This document shows positions 1 to 7,190 of a DNA stretch of 10,401 nt, in pieces. A model generated the notes under the pieces. That model was not told where the DNA came from. It ran no database searches and was given only the letters and a program-made list of their open reading frames with translations. Both the position numbers and the translations under genes were made by a program. How positions within the stretch are numbered: the stretch's first letter is position 1; the number at the start of each line of letters is the position of its first letter. This DNA is from an uncultured Sphingomonadales bacterium (GTDB lineage Bacteria > Pseudomonadota > Alphaproteobacteria > Sphingomonadales > Sphingomonadaceae), in contig CAJBSR010000299.1 of NCBI GenBank assembly GCA_903958285.1, forward strand, positions 1-10,401. The letters run 5' to 3'.

Positions 1-385
1 CAATACGGTCTCTCAGTGCGGATGCACCGCCCGGAATGGCATCGGGAGCTGCCAGACGGGCTTTGGCCCGCTTGTGCACGCGGCCATCAAACATCGGCTC
101 ACGGACAATCTCGACAAGGACCTCGCTTTTAAGGCTCGTCCTCTCAGACAGAGGTTCCAGGATCGCCTCAAAATCCGGATTGGTGTCCGGCGCGTCACCG
201 GGTGCGGACAGTCGCACGATCCCGCGACGCCCCTGCACCTGAATCTCGACGACACGCATGAAAAGAACATCGCCGGGCTGGAGCGGGGCCGGAAACACCT
301 CCAGATGCGCTTCAACTGCGCGTCCGCCGTCCAAGAGAAGCGCCCGGTTCTCGCCCAGACCCTTCTCATAGAGCCACTCAGCCAT
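1..385 (-). CDS. Ribonuclease E/G-family protein, N-terminal part (cut by the left edge)
   Basis: The minus-strand frame opens at ATG 385-383 and stays open to position 1, giving 128 visible residues with no stop. It begins [20 protein letters not shown], which resembles the start of the short RNase E/G (Rng-like) proteins of alphaproteobacteria. This family cleaves single-stranded RNA, chiefly in rRNA maturation and mRNA turnover. The visible part would be the N-terminal S1-like/RNA-binding region, with a GDVLFMRVVEIQVQGRRGIVRL stretch and then a basic FDGRVHKRAKARL segment. The catalytic Mg-binding aspartates would lie beyond the edge and cannot be checked. The start lies inside the end of maf: the TGA of maf (380-378) falls within the first codons, an 8-bp overlap that suggests translational coupling. 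Recognition rests on remembered family wording and on the infA-maf-RNase gene order. Confidence 0.8.
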   Translation of the reverse strand, partial: MAEWLYEKGLGENRALLLDGGRAVEAHLEVFPAPLQPGDVLFMRVVEIQVQGRRGIVRLSAPGDAPDTNPDFEAILEPLSERTSLKSEVLVEIVREPMFDGRVHKRAKARLAAPDAIPGGASALRDRI

Positions 386-974
386 TCAGGATGCCCGCCG
401 CCTGCAACAGCGCACGGGTTTCAAACAGCGGCAGGCCCATCACGCCGGAGTGCGAGCCGGACAGGCTGCGGACAAAGGCCTCGGCATAGCCTTGGACGGC
501 ATAGCCACCCGCTTTGCCGTGCCATTCCCCGCCGGCCACATAGGCGTCGATCTCAGACGCGCTCAGCCGTTTGAAGGCTAGCGTACTGGTGGAGACGCGG
601 TGGCGCGCTTTTCCCGTCACATCGATGAGCGTGACGGCAGAATGGACGCGGTGGCGGCGGCCGGAAAGCAGGGTGAGGAAGGCCCGCGCGTCAGCCTCTG
701 TCTCTGCCTTGCCGAGGATGCGTGCGCCGACAGCGACCACAGTATCGGCGGAAAGAATGGCCGCCCCCGCGCGCCGTGCGGCCACGACTTCTGCCTTTTC
801 CGCTGCGATACGCTTTGCATATGCCAGAGGGCGTTCGCCCTTGTGCGGCGTTTCATCGCAATCGGCAGGGTCAACCAGATCAGGCGTGACGCCAATACGC
901 TTCAGCAGCTCAAGCCGCCGGGGGGAAGCCGATGCGAGGACGAACATCACGGGGCGACGCCCGGTGTCCGTCAC
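378..974 (-). CDS. maf: Maf nucleoside triphosphate pyrophosphatase, YhdE-like
   Basis: A 198-residue Maf/HAM1-superfamily enzyme that hydrolyses non-canonical or excess nucleotides to monophosphate and PPi. Visible motifs are SASPRR (residues 15-20, phosphate-binding loop), SADT (75-78, with the catalytic/metal Asp77), [10 protein letters not shown] (153-162) and [11 protein letters not shown] (173-183). SPRR, rather than the SPWR of YceF types, together with the [10 protein letters not shown] loop, points to the YhdE branch (dTTP/UTP pyrophosphatase), by knowledge of the family. The chosen start is GTG 974-972, which overlaps the infA TGA as GTGA. An ATG at 947-945 (residue 10, [11 protein letters not shown]) would also make a complete protein and fits the usual N-terminus, so the true start is uncertain. 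The gene lies between infA and the RNase gene and overlaps both. Length is normal for the family. Confidence 0.93.
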   Translation of the reverse strand: MTDTGRRPVMFVLASASPRRLELLKRIGVTPDLVDPADCDETPHKGERPLAYAKRIAAEKAEVVAARRAGAAILSADTVVAVGARILGKAETEADARAFLTLLSGRRHRVHSAVTLIDVTGKARHRVSTSTLAFKRLSASEIDAYVAGGEWHGKAGGYAVQGYAEAFVRSLSGSHSGVMGLPLFETRALLQAAGILNG

Positions 975-1189
975 TTGAAGCGATAGGTGATGCGGCCCTT
1001 GGTCAGATCATAGGGCGTCAGTTCAACCAACACCTCGTCACCAACGAGAACGCGGATGCGGTTCTTGCGCATCTTGCCGGCGGTATGGCCCAGGATTTCG
1101 TGATCATTCTCAAGTTTCACGCGAAACATAGCGTTGGGCAGCAGTTCCACGACTGCGCCGCGCATCTCGAGAAGTTCTTCCTTAGCCAT
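971..1189 (-). CDS. infA: Translation initiation factor IF-1
   Basis: A 72-residue protein, the same length as Escherichia coli IF-1, forming a single S1-like OB fold that binds the ribosomal A site during initiation. It starts [20 protein letters not shown] and contains [28 protein letters not shown] and the end [11 protein letters not shown], all hallmark IF-1 segments. The frame could extend upstream to 1288, but that 33-residue extension is translated terminator and intergenic sequence. The ATG at 1189-1187 has an AAGG Shine-Dalgarno-like stretch a few bases upstream. The TGA (973-971) overlaps the maf GTG by four bases. An intrinsic terminator separates it from upstream hppA, so it should have its own promoter in the 1190-1240 region; no convincing -35/-10 pair was found there. 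Confidence 0.97.
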   Translation of the reverse strand: MAKEELLEMRGAVVELLPNAMFRVKLENDHEILGHTAGKMRKNRIRVLVGDEVLVELTPYDLTKGRITYRFK

Positions 1190-1241
1190 GCAATACCTTA
1201 AGCCCAGATGATCGTTGCGCGGGGTCAATAAACCGCAAAAT

Positions 1242-1279
1242 GGCAAAAGAAAACCCCGCCCGGAAAGTTCCGGACGGGG
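1242..1279 (-). terminator. Intrinsic terminator of hppA
   Basis: The arms 1254-1265 (CCCCGCCCGGAA) and 1268-1279 (TTCCGGACGGGG) form a GC-rich hairpin of about 11 bp with an AAGT loop. The only irregular pair is C1259/A1274. In minus-strand RNA this becomes a G-U wobble, while in plus-strand RNA it is a C-A mismatch. On the minus strand the stem runs directly into TTTTCTTTTGCC (1253-1242), a good U-tract. It lies about 27 bases after the hppA stop and upstream of infA, so it should end the thiL/hppA transcript. Confidence 0.85.
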
Positions 1280-1306
1280 CTTCTTCAACCAAAAGTCAAA
1301 GATGAC

Positions 1307-3412
1307 TTACATTGCCGCGTGCAACGCTGCGAGAAGCAGCAGGGCGACGATGTTGGTGATCTTGATCATCGGGTTCACGGCTGGACCTGCGGTATCCTTG
1401 TAAGGATCGCCGACAGTGTCACCGGTCACAGCAGCCTTATGGGCTTCAGAGCCCTTGCCGCCGTGATTGCCGTCTTCGATGTACTTCTTGGCATTGTCCC
1501 AAGCGCCACCGCCCGACGTCATCGAGATGGCGACGAAGAGGCCGCCGACGATCACGCCGAGAAGAAGTGCGCCGAGCGCTGCAAAGCCCTGTGCCTGACC
1601 GGCAACGGCTGTGATGATGAAATACACAGCAATTGGCGCCAGAACCGGCAGCAACGACGGGATGATCATTTCCTTGATCGCTGCCTTGGTGACGAGGTCC
1701 ACCGTGCGGGCATAGTCCGGCTTGGACTTGTAGGTCATGATGCCGGGGTCGTTTGCGAACTGGTCACGCACGTCCTTCACCACTTCACCGGCCGCGCGGC
1801 CAACAGCGGTCATGCCCATCGCACCGAACAGGTACGGGAGCAAAGCGCCGAGCAGAAGGCCAACGATGACATATGGATTTTCCAGCCCGAAATCGACCGT
1901 GAGGTCCGGGAAGAAGGTCCGAAGGTCATTCGTGTACGCCGCAAACAGCACGAGTGCTGCAAGACCTGCCGAACCAATGGCATAGCCCTTGGTAACAGCC
2001 TTGGTGGTGTTGCCAACAGCGTCGAGAAGATCGGTCTTTTCACGGACCGAGTCATCCAGACCCGCCATTTCAGCAATGCCGCCTGCGTTATCGGTCACAG
2101 GACCATAAGCATCGAGGGCAACAACCATGCCGGCAACAGCCAGCATCGCGGTGGCCGCAAAGGCAATGCCGATGACGCCGGCGAGCTGATAGGCAACAAT
2201 GATGCCCACGCAGATCACGATCGTTGGCATCGCGGTCGATTCAAGGCTGATCGCCAGACCCTGAATGACGTTGGTGCCATGGCCCGTTTCCGACGCCTTG
2301 GCGATGGAGCGGACCGGACGATAGTTGGTGCCGGTGTAATACTCGGTGATCCAGATGATGAGGCCCGTAATGATGAGACCCAGCAACGAGCAATAGAACA
2401 GCGTGCGGCCGGTGAAGCCGCCTGTGCCGTCCAGATTTGCACCAAAGACTGTTTCCATGCCGCCCAGCGCGAAGCCGATGGCCCACCAGATGGCGGGAAC
2501 CGAGAGCACTGCCGTGACAAGGAAGCCCTTGTACATGGCGCCCATGACGTTGTTCGAGGAACCGAGCTTGACGAAGTAAGTGCCGATAATCGACGTGATC
2601 ACGCAGACGCCGCCAATCAGCAGCGGCAAGGTCATCAGCGGAACGAGGCCATCGCCTGCGCCCTTCACGAGCAAGGCAATCAACACCATCGTCGCACCAA
2701 CGGTGACGACATAGGTTTCGAAAAGGTCAGCCGCCATACCGGCGCAGTCGCCGACATTGTCACCAACGTTATCGGCGATCACAGCGGGGTTACGAGGATC
2801 ATCTTCCGGAATTCCGGCTTCGACCTTGCCGACCAAGTCAGCGCCGACGTCGGCAGCCTTTGTGAAGATGCCGCCGCCCAAACGCGCGAAGATCGAAATC
2901 AACGAAGCGCCAAAGGCAAGAGCAACAAGGGCGTCAACGACTTCACGGCTATCAGCAGCAAGCGCCGCCGGGCCGGTGAGGTACCAGAAGAACACCGCGA
3001 TCGCGAGGAGCGCGAGGCCCGCCACGAGCATGCCGGTGATGGCCCCTGCGCGGAACGCCATCGTCAGGCCAGCCTGAAGGCCGGTCTGCGCAGCAGCCGC
3101 TGTACGGACGTTAGCGCGGACCGAGATGTTCATCCCGATATAGCCCGCAACACCCGAAAGAATGGCACCGATCAGAAAGCCGATGGCCGAAGTTGTACCC
3201 AGAAAATAGGCGACGAGGACAGCAACGACCGCGCCCACCATAGCGATCGTGCGATACTGACGGCCCAGATAGGCTTGTGCGCCTTCCTGAATGGCCGCTG
3301 CGATTTCCTGCATCTTTTCATTACCGGCCGACGCGCCGAGCACCTGACGGCTCGTGACGAAGCCGTACAAAACGGCCAACAGGCCGCATGCAATAGCAAT
3401 ATTAACAATCAT
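1307..3412 (-). CDS. hppA: Membrane proton-translocating pyrophosphatase, K+-independent type
   Basis: A 701-residue, very hydrophobic multi-pass inner-membrane protein that couples hydrolysis of cytoplasmic PPi to proton export. Metal-PPi binding motifs are [11 protein letters not shown] (188-198), [12 protein letters not shown] (214-225), [12 protein letters not shown] (434-445) and [15 protein letters not shown] (663-677). The subtype marker is GNTTKA with Lys471: K+-dependent enzymes carry Ala there, so this one is predicted not to need potassium. The coupling glutamate appears as Glu232 in DLFETY, the shifted position known from K+-independent H+ pumps. About 16 hydrophobic segments are expected for the family, and many are visible. 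The start ATG 3412-3410 gives the usual short first membrane helix, with AAGGG about ten bases upstream. The gene follows thiL after 117 bp and ends at a strong terminator. Length is normal and no defect was seen. Confidence 0.97.
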   Translation of the reverse strand: MIVNIAIACGLLAVLYGFVTSRQVLGASAGNEKMQEIAAAIQEGAQAYLGRQYRTIAMVGAVVAVLVAYFLGTTSAIGFLIGAILSGVAGYIGMNISVRANVRTAAAAQTGLQAGLTMAFRAGAITGMLVAGLALLAIAVFFWYLTGPAALAADSREVVDALVALAFGASLISIFARLGGGIFTKAADVGADLVGKVEAGIPEDDPRNPAVIADNVGDNVGDCAGMAADLFETYVVTVGATMVLIALLVKGAGDGLVPLMTLPLLIGGVCVITSIIGTYFVKLGSSNNVMGAMYKGFLVTAVLSVPAIWWAIGFALGGMETVFGANLDGTGGFTGRTLFYCSLLGLIITGLIIWITEYYTGTNYRPVRSIAKASETGHGTNVIQGLAISLESTAMPTIVICVGIIVAYQLAGVIGIAFAATAMLAVAGMVVALDAYGPVTDNAGGIAEMAGLDDSVREKTDLLDAVGNTTKAVTKGYAIGSAGLAALVLFAAYTNDLRTFFPDLTVDFGLENPYVIVGLLLGALLPYLFGAMGMTAVGRAAGEVVKDVRDQFANDPGIMTYKSKPDYARTVDLVTKAAIKEMIIPSLLPVLAPIAVYFIITAVAGQAQGFAALGALLLGVIVGGLFVAISMTSGGGAWDNAKKYIEDGNHGGKGSEAHKAAVTGDTVGDPYKDTAGPAVNPMIKITNIVALLLLAALHAAM

Positions 3413-3484
3413 CAGGGTTATCCCTTTCCCCCATACGTGTACGGACTCCCGAGGCCTTTTGAGCCTCTGGCGGAGTTCGGCGGC

Positions 3485-3513
3485 GGTATGAAGCCTGCGA
3501 GTCGCCTTGGCAA
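3485..3513 (-). promoter_or_regulatory. Candidate hppA promoter
   Basis: On the minus strand, TTGCCA (3513-3508, 5 of 6 to TTGACA) is followed after 17 bases by CATACC (3490-3485, 3 of 6 to TATAAT). Transcription would start near 3478, leaving a leader of about 65 bases before the hppA ATG. The -35 lies inside one copy of an 11-bp tandem repeat. The -10 is weak, so this is only a candidate; hppA could instead be read from thiL. Confidence 0.28.
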
Positions 3514-3526
3514 CCCTTTGGCAACC
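3505..3526. repeat. Two-copy 11-bp tandem repeat upstream of hppA
   Basis: CCTTGGCAACC (3505-3515) is followed directly by CTTTGGCAACC (3516-3526), matching at 10 of 11 bases. The period is about one DNA helical turn. It lies in the 117-bp thiL-hppA gap, just after the thiL stop, and overlaps the candidate hppA -35. It could be an operator, but two copies may also be chance. Confidence 0.5.
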
Positions 3527-3529
3527 ATC

Positions 3530-4438
3530 CTAGTTGTGCAGCCAGCCAAGCTTTTCAGGCAGCGGAACGGAGCCATCCGCATCGACCAGTTGCAGACCGG
3601 ACCCGCGCACGATCTGGCCAATCCGCGTGACGCGGTCAGCCACCTGCGGGGGCGGCAGGGATGCTGTGAACAAAAGCGCATAGTCATCGCCCGCCGAAGC
3701 TGCCCGCAACCGCGCCGCACGATCAGACCCGAACGCCATCGCCTCGGCCGACATCGGCATCGCGTCCAGATCAATCAGGACGCCGGCGCCACTGGCATCG
3801 GCCAATCGTTGTGCGTCAATCAGCAGCCCGTCGGACACGTCCATCATCGCCGTCACATGTCCGGCGAGCAGACGCCCGCTCTCCAGCAGAGGCATGGGAC
3901 GGTGATAGGCGTTTAGCAGCGCCTCTGGCCCCTGCCGCTTGCCCGTGGCGATCTCCAGACCAAGGCCTGCATCGCCGATGACGCCCACCACATACAGAAC
4001 ATCGCCCGGTGCAGCCCCGATCCGCGATGGCGGGGCAGCGGTCACCCGCCCAATGGCCGTCAGGCCAAAGGTGCGCGGCGCGCCGTCTGGCATGACAACC
4101 GTATCTCCGCCCAAAAGCGGCACGCCCATGGCCCGCGTCGCTTCTCCCAAGCCATCCACAAAGGCCGCATTCCATGCCGCATCGCGTGTCAGGCCGGTCC
4201 CCGCCAATATGCCGACGGGGGCCGCACCTTTGGCCGCGAGATCAGACAGGTTCACAGCCACAAGCTTCCAGGCCACGTCGGCGGGGCGATCTTCGGGCAG
4301 AAAGTGGACGCCCTCCACAATCATGTCATGCGTCAGCACGAGGTCACCCAGCACCGCGACATCATCCATAAGCCCGCGGGCGCCGCTGTCCGTGGCGATA
4401 CGCCGGAGGCCAACGAGAAAGTCGTTCTCGACGCTCAT
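3530..4438 (-). CDS. thiL: Thiamine-monophosphate kinase
   Basis: A 302-residue kinase that phosphorylates thiamine monophosphate with ATP to give thiamine diphosphate, the last step of cofactor synthesis, in the cytoplasm. Family motifs run in order: MDDVAV (24-29), THDMIVEGVHF (36-46), NLSDLAAKGA (63-72), LLGGDT (108-113), MDVSDGLLID (199-208) and AGDDYALLF (249-257). The paired aspartates and the GGD and DVSDG loops are the Mg/ATP-binding acidic residues of the PurM/ThiL superfamily. I chose ATG 4438-4436 because it overlaps the TGA of the upstream gene as ATGA and has GAAGAG just upstream. An ATG 15 bases earlier (4453) has no ribosome binding site. hppA follows after 117 bp. Length is slightly below the roughly 320 residues common in the family, and all motifs are intact. 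Confidence 0.95.
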   Translation of the reverse strand: MSVENDFLVGLRRIATDSGARGLMDDVAVLGDLVLTHDMIVEGVHFLPEDRPADVAWKLVAVNLSDLAAKGAAPVGILAGTGLTRDAAWNAAFVDGLGEATRAMGVPLLGGDTVVMPDGAPRTFGLTAIGRVTAAPPSRIGAAPGDVLYVVGVIGDAGLGLEIATGKRQGPEALLNAYHRPMPLLESGRLLAGHVTAMMDVSDGLLIDAQRLADASGAGVLIDLDAMPMSAEAMAFGSDRAARLRAASAGDDYALLFTASLPPPQVADRVTRIGQIVRGSGLQLVDADGSVPLPEKLGWLHN

Positions 4439-4932
4439 TGGCTCTTCACCCATGGATTGAGCGAAACAAGCGAGAGCAGAAAGGAGCGGGGCTTTTTGAT
4501 CAGCGCCTTTTCAAAGACGACTTTCAAGCCGACAGCTTGCGCAATCTCCCCCACGAAATGGATGCAGTTGCTCTTGTTGAGGTTATAGCTTTTGCTGGGC
4601 CGCGTCCGCCAACGTTCGACCACGGCCAGCACGTCCTTAAACTGCCGGTCATCAAGCTGGACGGAGAATTGCCGGTCACTCGACGCGACATAAGACGGCT
4701 TGGATGTTTCCACGACACCGTGGACCGAGCCCATCAAAATCGCAGGGGTCAGGGTCTTTGCTGTAAAGCCGAAATTGGTGTCCACATCCCTGCCTTCTGT
4801 TTTGCCCTTCAGCACGACAAAGGCGTGCGGGAAGGAAGAGCCGAGTTCATGCGAATAAAAAGAAAGAACGACCTGCGCTGCCGCCGGCGTCGGCAACAGA
4901 AAGAGGGCGAGGATCATCCCCAAAATTCGCAT
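4435..4932 (-). CDS. Secreted small protein, possible permuted papain-fold (LRAT-like) hydrolase
   Basis: A 165-residue protein with a clear Sec signal peptide: MR, a hydrophobic core (residues 3-14) and a likely AAA|Q cut after residue 19. The mature part has HAFVVLKG (His36) and, about 85 residues later, SNCIHFVGEIAQAVGL (Cys123, His125). Histidine first and an NCxHFV cysteine later is the order seen in circularly permuted papain-fold proteins such as LRAT and YiiX; human LRAT carries NCEHFV. I infer a periplasmic thiol hydrolase or acyltransferase of unknown substrate. The C-terminus is basic and hydrophobic. The stop overlaps the thiL ATG by four bases, so the pair is co-translated, although a secreted hydrolase has no obvious tie to thiamine. 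An AAAGGAG lies about 12 bases before the start. The gene is divergent from the SDR gene with only 58 bp between. Gene reality is secure; function is not. Confidence 0.85.
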   Translation of the reverse strand: MRILGMILALFLLPTPAAAQVVLSFYSHELGSSFPHAFVVLKGKTEGRDVDTNFGFTAKTLTPAILMGSVHGVVETSKPSYVASSDRQFSVQLDDRQFKDVLAVVERWRTRPSKSYNLNKSNCIHFVGEIAQAVGLKVVFEKALIKKPRSFLLSLVSLNPWVKSQ

Positions 4933-4990
4933 TGGCGCGACCGGCTCCTTTGGTTACGGGGCTTCTTAAGGATATAGCAGGGGATGTAAA

Positions 4991-5788
4991 ATGACGGATC
5001 AAAAGTCCATATTTATTACAGGCGGTGCCTCGGGTATTGGCCGCGCTGTGGCGATCCATTTCGCGCGCAAAGGCTGGTTTGTGGGGCTGGCCGACATCAA
5101 CGATGCAGGAACCGCTGAAACAGCCGGGATGTTGCCCGCAGGGCAGAGCGCGACTTACCATCTGGACGTCCGCGATGCGGACCAATGGGCCGCCACCCTT
5201 GCAGAATTTTGGAAAGCTGCAGGCGAACGCCTCGACGTGCTGTTCAACAATGCCGGCCTTGGCAAGGGCGGCCCCTTTGCGGATGTGGCGCCGGTGGATC
5301 ATGACTTGATGCTCGACGTGAACTTGAAGGGCGTCATCCGGGGCGCGGAAGCCGCCTTCCCTTATCTCTCCAAGACGCCCGGATCCTGCCTGCTCAACAC
5401 TTGTTCGGCCGCGGGCATCTACGGATCCGGCGGCTTGGCCGTTTATGCCGCGACAAAGTTCGGTGTGCGCGGACTGACCGAGGCGCTCGACATTGAATGG
5501 GCGCCGCACGGCGTAAAGGTCCGCAGCCTGATGCCCAGCTTCATCGATACGCCGATCCTCGACGGCATCTCCTCGGGCTCCAACCGTTCCTCCCGCGAGA
5601 CGTTGAAGGAAGCGGGCTTTGAGATTTCGCCTGTGGAAATGGTCGCCGAAGCCGCTTGGACTGCGATTGAAGGCAAGAAGGTCCATACGCTGGTAGGCAA
5701 GACGGCAGGGCAACTCGCCTTCCTTGCCCGCTTCGTGCCCAGCATGATCCGCAAACGGGCCAAGCGGTTGCAGGACGCTCGGGTTTAA
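4991..5788 (+). CDS. Short-chain dehydrogenase/reductase (classical SDR)
   Basis: A 265-residue NAD(P)-dependent oxidoreductase with a Rossmann fold. It has the cofactor loop TGGASGIG (10-17), an acidic Asp35 in LADIND at the end of the second strand (favouring NAD(H) over NADP(H)), LDV (58-60), NNAG (86-89), Asn111, Ser139 in NTCSAAGIYG, and Tyr152/Lys156 in YAATK. The full catalytic tetrad Asn-Ser-Tyr-Lys is present. The C-terminal part after residue 185 sets substrate choice, and I cannot name a substrate. It ends in a basic stretch (IRKRAKRL). The start ATG 4991 has AGGGGAT just upstream, a good ribosome binding site. The gene is alone on its strand, divergent from the secreted hydrolase and convergent with the quinone oxidoreductase 31 bp away. 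It is probably monocistronic. Confidence 0.93.
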   Translation: MTDQKSIFITGGASGIGRAVAIHFARKGWFVGLADINDAGTAETAGMLPAGQSATYHLDVRDADQWAATLAEFWKAAGERLDVLFNNAGLGKGGPFADVAPVDHDLMLDVNLKGVIRGAEAAFPYLSKTPGSCLLNTCSAAGIYGSGGLAVYAATKFGVRGLTEALDIEWAPHGVKVRSLMPSFIDTPILDGISSGSNRSSRETLKEAGFEISPVEMVAEAAWTAIEGKKVHTLVGKTAGQLAFLARFVPSMIRKRAKRLQDARV

Positions 5789-5796
5789 AGAACGCC

Positions 5797-5812
5797 TCCC
5801 CCACCGGGGGGA
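5797..5812. terminator. Weak hairpin between convergent genes
   Basis: TCCCCC (5797-5802) pairs with GGGGGA (5807-5812) around an ACCG loop, a six-pair GC-rich hairpin. It fills most of the 31-bp gap between the stops of the SDR gene and the quinone oxidoreductase gene, where a bidirectional terminator would be expected. Neither side carries a U-tract, so it is at most a weak or Rho-assisted site. Confidence 0.35.
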
Positions 5813-5819
5813 TCAGGAG

Positions 5820-6815
5820 CTAAACCGTCAGCACAATCTTTCCGACATGCGCGCCGGATTCCATGCGCGCATGGGCGGCGGCGGCTTCGGCCAGCGGGAA
5901 GGCCTTATCCATCACCGGGCGAAGCTTGCCCGATTCGACCAGCGGCCAGACCGTACGGCGCAGTTCATCCGCAACCAATGTTTTGAACTCGACCGAACGG
6001 GGCCGGAGCGTGGAGCCGGTCATCATCTGGCGTCGGACCATGAGGGCGGCGATGTTGATCTCGGCTGTGATCCCGCGCTGCACAGCGATGGTCACATGGC
6101 GGCCGTCTTCGCCAAGGCATTGGAGGTTGCGCGGCACATAGTCCCCGCCGACCATATCGAGGATCAGAGGAACGCCTGTGCCGCCGGTGATCTTGGCCAC
6201 TTCATCGACGAAGTCCGCGGCATTATAATTGATCGCATGGTCCGCCCCGAGGCCAAGCGCAGCCGCGCATTTGTCGTCTGACCCGCAGGTGACGATGACC
6301 GTCAGGCCGAACAGTTTGCACAGCGCAATCGCCATGGTGCCGATGCCGCTCGTCCCGCCATGGACAAGGATGGTTTCGCCTTCGCTGGCATAGCCACGCT
6401 CAAACACATTGGTCCACACCGTGAAAAGCGTTTCCGGAATAGCGGCGGCTTCCTCCATAGTCAGGCTGTCGGGCACGGGCAGGCACTGGCCGAGTGGCGC
6501 GGTGCAATATTGGGCATAGCCCCCGCCGGCGACGAGCGCGCAGACGCGTGTGCCGATGACGGCTTGTTCTACGCCATCCCCAACGGCCACAATCTCGCCT
6601 GCGATTTCAAGACCGGGGATAGAGGTGGCCCCCGGCGGCGGCGCATACATGCCACGCCGCTGCAGGACGTCGGGCCGGTTCACGCCCGCCGCCACCACTT
6701 TTACAAGCACTTCACCCGCGGCGGGCGCAGGCACAGGTCGCTCGACAGGCTGGAGCACGTCAGGCCCGCCCGGGGCAGCCGGATCAATACAGATCATGGT
6801 CGATGGCAGGCTCAT
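5820..6815 (-). CDS. NAD(P)H:quinone oxidoreductase, zeta-crystallin/PIG3 type
   Basis: A 331-residue zinc-free medium-chain dehydrogenase/reductase that uses NADPH to reduce quinones or enones in the cytoplasm. The N-terminal GroES-like domain contains GEVLVKVVAAGVNRPDVLQRRG (34-55) and PGLEIAGEIVAVGDGV (67-82). The Rossmann domain has HGGTSGIGTMAI (152-163) in place of the usual AAAGGVG loop, which is characteristic of the PIG3-like branch. MTGSTLRPRS (265-274) is another branch signature. The cysteines and histidines expected of zinc alcohol dehydrogenases are absent. The start ATG 6815-6813 has GAGGGGA about seven bases upstream. It is divergent from the DUF1192 gene, with 110 bp between. 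The physiological substrate is unknown; a detoxifying quinone reductase is the family-level guess. Confidence 0.93.
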   Translation of the reverse strand: MSLPSTMICIDPAAPGGPDVLQPVERPVPAPAAGEVLVKVVAAGVNRPDVLQRRGMYAPPPGATSIPGLEIAGEIVAVGDGVEQAVIGTRVCALVAGGGYAQYCTAPLGQCLPVPDSLTMEEAAAIPETLFTVWTNVFERGYASEGETILVHGGTSGIGTMAIALCKLFGLTVIVTCGSDDKCAAALGLGADHAINYNAADFVDEVAKITGGTGVPLILDMVGGDYVPRNLQCLGEDGRHVTIAVQRGITAEINIAALMVRRQMMTGSTLRPRSVEFKTLVADELRRTVWPLVESGKLRPVMDKAFPLAEAAAAHARMESGAHVGKIVLTV

Positions 6816-6839
6816 TCAACGTTCCCCTCGTGACCGGAC

Positions 6840-6869
6840 CTCGTAAGAGCAAAATCGTGTTCGGGTCAA
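6840..6869 (-). promoter_or_regulatory. Weak candidate promoter for the quinone oxidoreductase gene
   Basis: On the minus strand, TTGACC (6869-6864, 5 of 6 to the -35 consensus) is followed after 18 bases by TACGAG (6845-6840, 3 of 6 to the -10 consensus). This would start transcription near 6833, leaving a short leader that still contains the GAGGGGA ribosome binding site. The poor -10 keeps this tentative. Confidence 0.22.
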
Positions 6870-6925
6870 CGTATCGGTCGCGTCACCGGCTTGACATCAA
6901 ATCGCTTTCGAAGGACGCTTCATCC

Positions 6926-7135
6926 ATGGATCTCGATGACCTTTTTGCCAAGCGCCCCCAAGATCCGCTGGCCCTGTTGGGCAAGCAGGATCTCGACCCC
7001 CTTTCGGTCGAAGAACTGGCGCTGCGCAAAGAGGTTTTGCAGGCGGAAATCGCCCGCACTGAAAGCAAGATTGCCGCGGTCGTTAACTTCAGGGCAAGCG
7101 CCGACGCCCTATTCCGGAAGGGGTCGGGACAATGA
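6926..7135 (+). CDS. DUF1192-family small protein
   Basis: A 69-residue soluble protein of unknown function that starts MDLDDLFAKRPQDPLALLGK. Residues 22-31 (DLDPLSVEEL) lead into a long helix of about 27-62, with regularly spaced Leu/Ile/Val and many Glu/Lys/Arg, likely a short coiled coil. Acidic start, LSVEEL, then helix is the pattern I recall for the alphaproteobacterial DUF1192 family of roughly 60-70 residues. The frame extends upstream to 6803, but ATG 6926 has AAGGA (6911-6915) ten bases ahead, and the extension does not look like protein. The TGA is 55 bp before clpA on the same strand, so co-transcription is likely. No transmembrane segment or signal peptide is seen. There is no basis for a biochemical role. 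Confidence 0.82.
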   Translation: MDLDDLFAKRPQDPLALLGKQDLDPLSVEELALRKEVLQAEIARTESKIAAVVNFRASADALFRKGSGQ

Positions 7136-7156
7136 TGGGCTTGATCTCGGGGCACC

Positions 7157-7183
7157 GGCACCCGACATGGGTGTCTTAAGGAG
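7157..7183 (+). promoter_or_regulatory. clpA leader: small hairpin followed by a strong ribosome binding site
   Basis: GGCACCC (7157-7163) pairs with GGGTGTC (7169-7175) around a GACAT loop, seven pairs including one G-U. Two bases later comes AAGGAG (7178-7183), a near-perfect Shine-Dalgarno site seven bases before the clpA ATG, which fixes that start. The hairpin does not cover the site; any effect on clpA translation is speculative. Confidence 0.4.
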
Positions 7184-7190
7184 CGTTTGA

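Noticed and set aside
1205..1228. TTGACC on the minus strand (1228-1223) as the -35 of infA
   Set aside because: Spacings of 16-18 bases give only GGGCTT-like -10 candidates, which are too poor to call.
3451..3467. GAGGC/GCCTC hairpin in the hppA leader
   Set aside because: Only five pairs with a seven-base loop and no U-tract; this is common by chance in sequence of this composition.
1319..3916. An 865-codon open frame on the plus strand, antisense to hppA and to the end of thiL
   Set aside because: The translation is rich in Arg, His, Asp and Gln, has no recognisable domain, and ignores the hppA-thiL boundary. It is the expected shadow of a GC-rich gene with biased codons. hppA on the other strand has all its family motifs.
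4950..4978. TTGGTT-17-TATAGC as a promoter for the SDR gene
   Set aside because: The start point would fall near 4985, after most of the AGGGGAT ribosome binding site, which would leave the message without it.
4847..5713. A 288-codon minus-strand frame antisense to the SDR gene and reaching into the secreted-protein gene
   Set aside because: It opposes an SDR with a complete set of cofactor and catalytic motifs, and its own translation shows no family features.
6891..6919. TTGACA (6891-6896) as the -35 of a promoter for DUF1192-clpA, possibly heat-shock type
   Set aside because: At 17-base spacing the -10 would be GACGCT, which matches neither the housekeeping nor the heat-shock consensus. 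Transcription would start at about the ATG and lose the AAGGA ribosome binding site.
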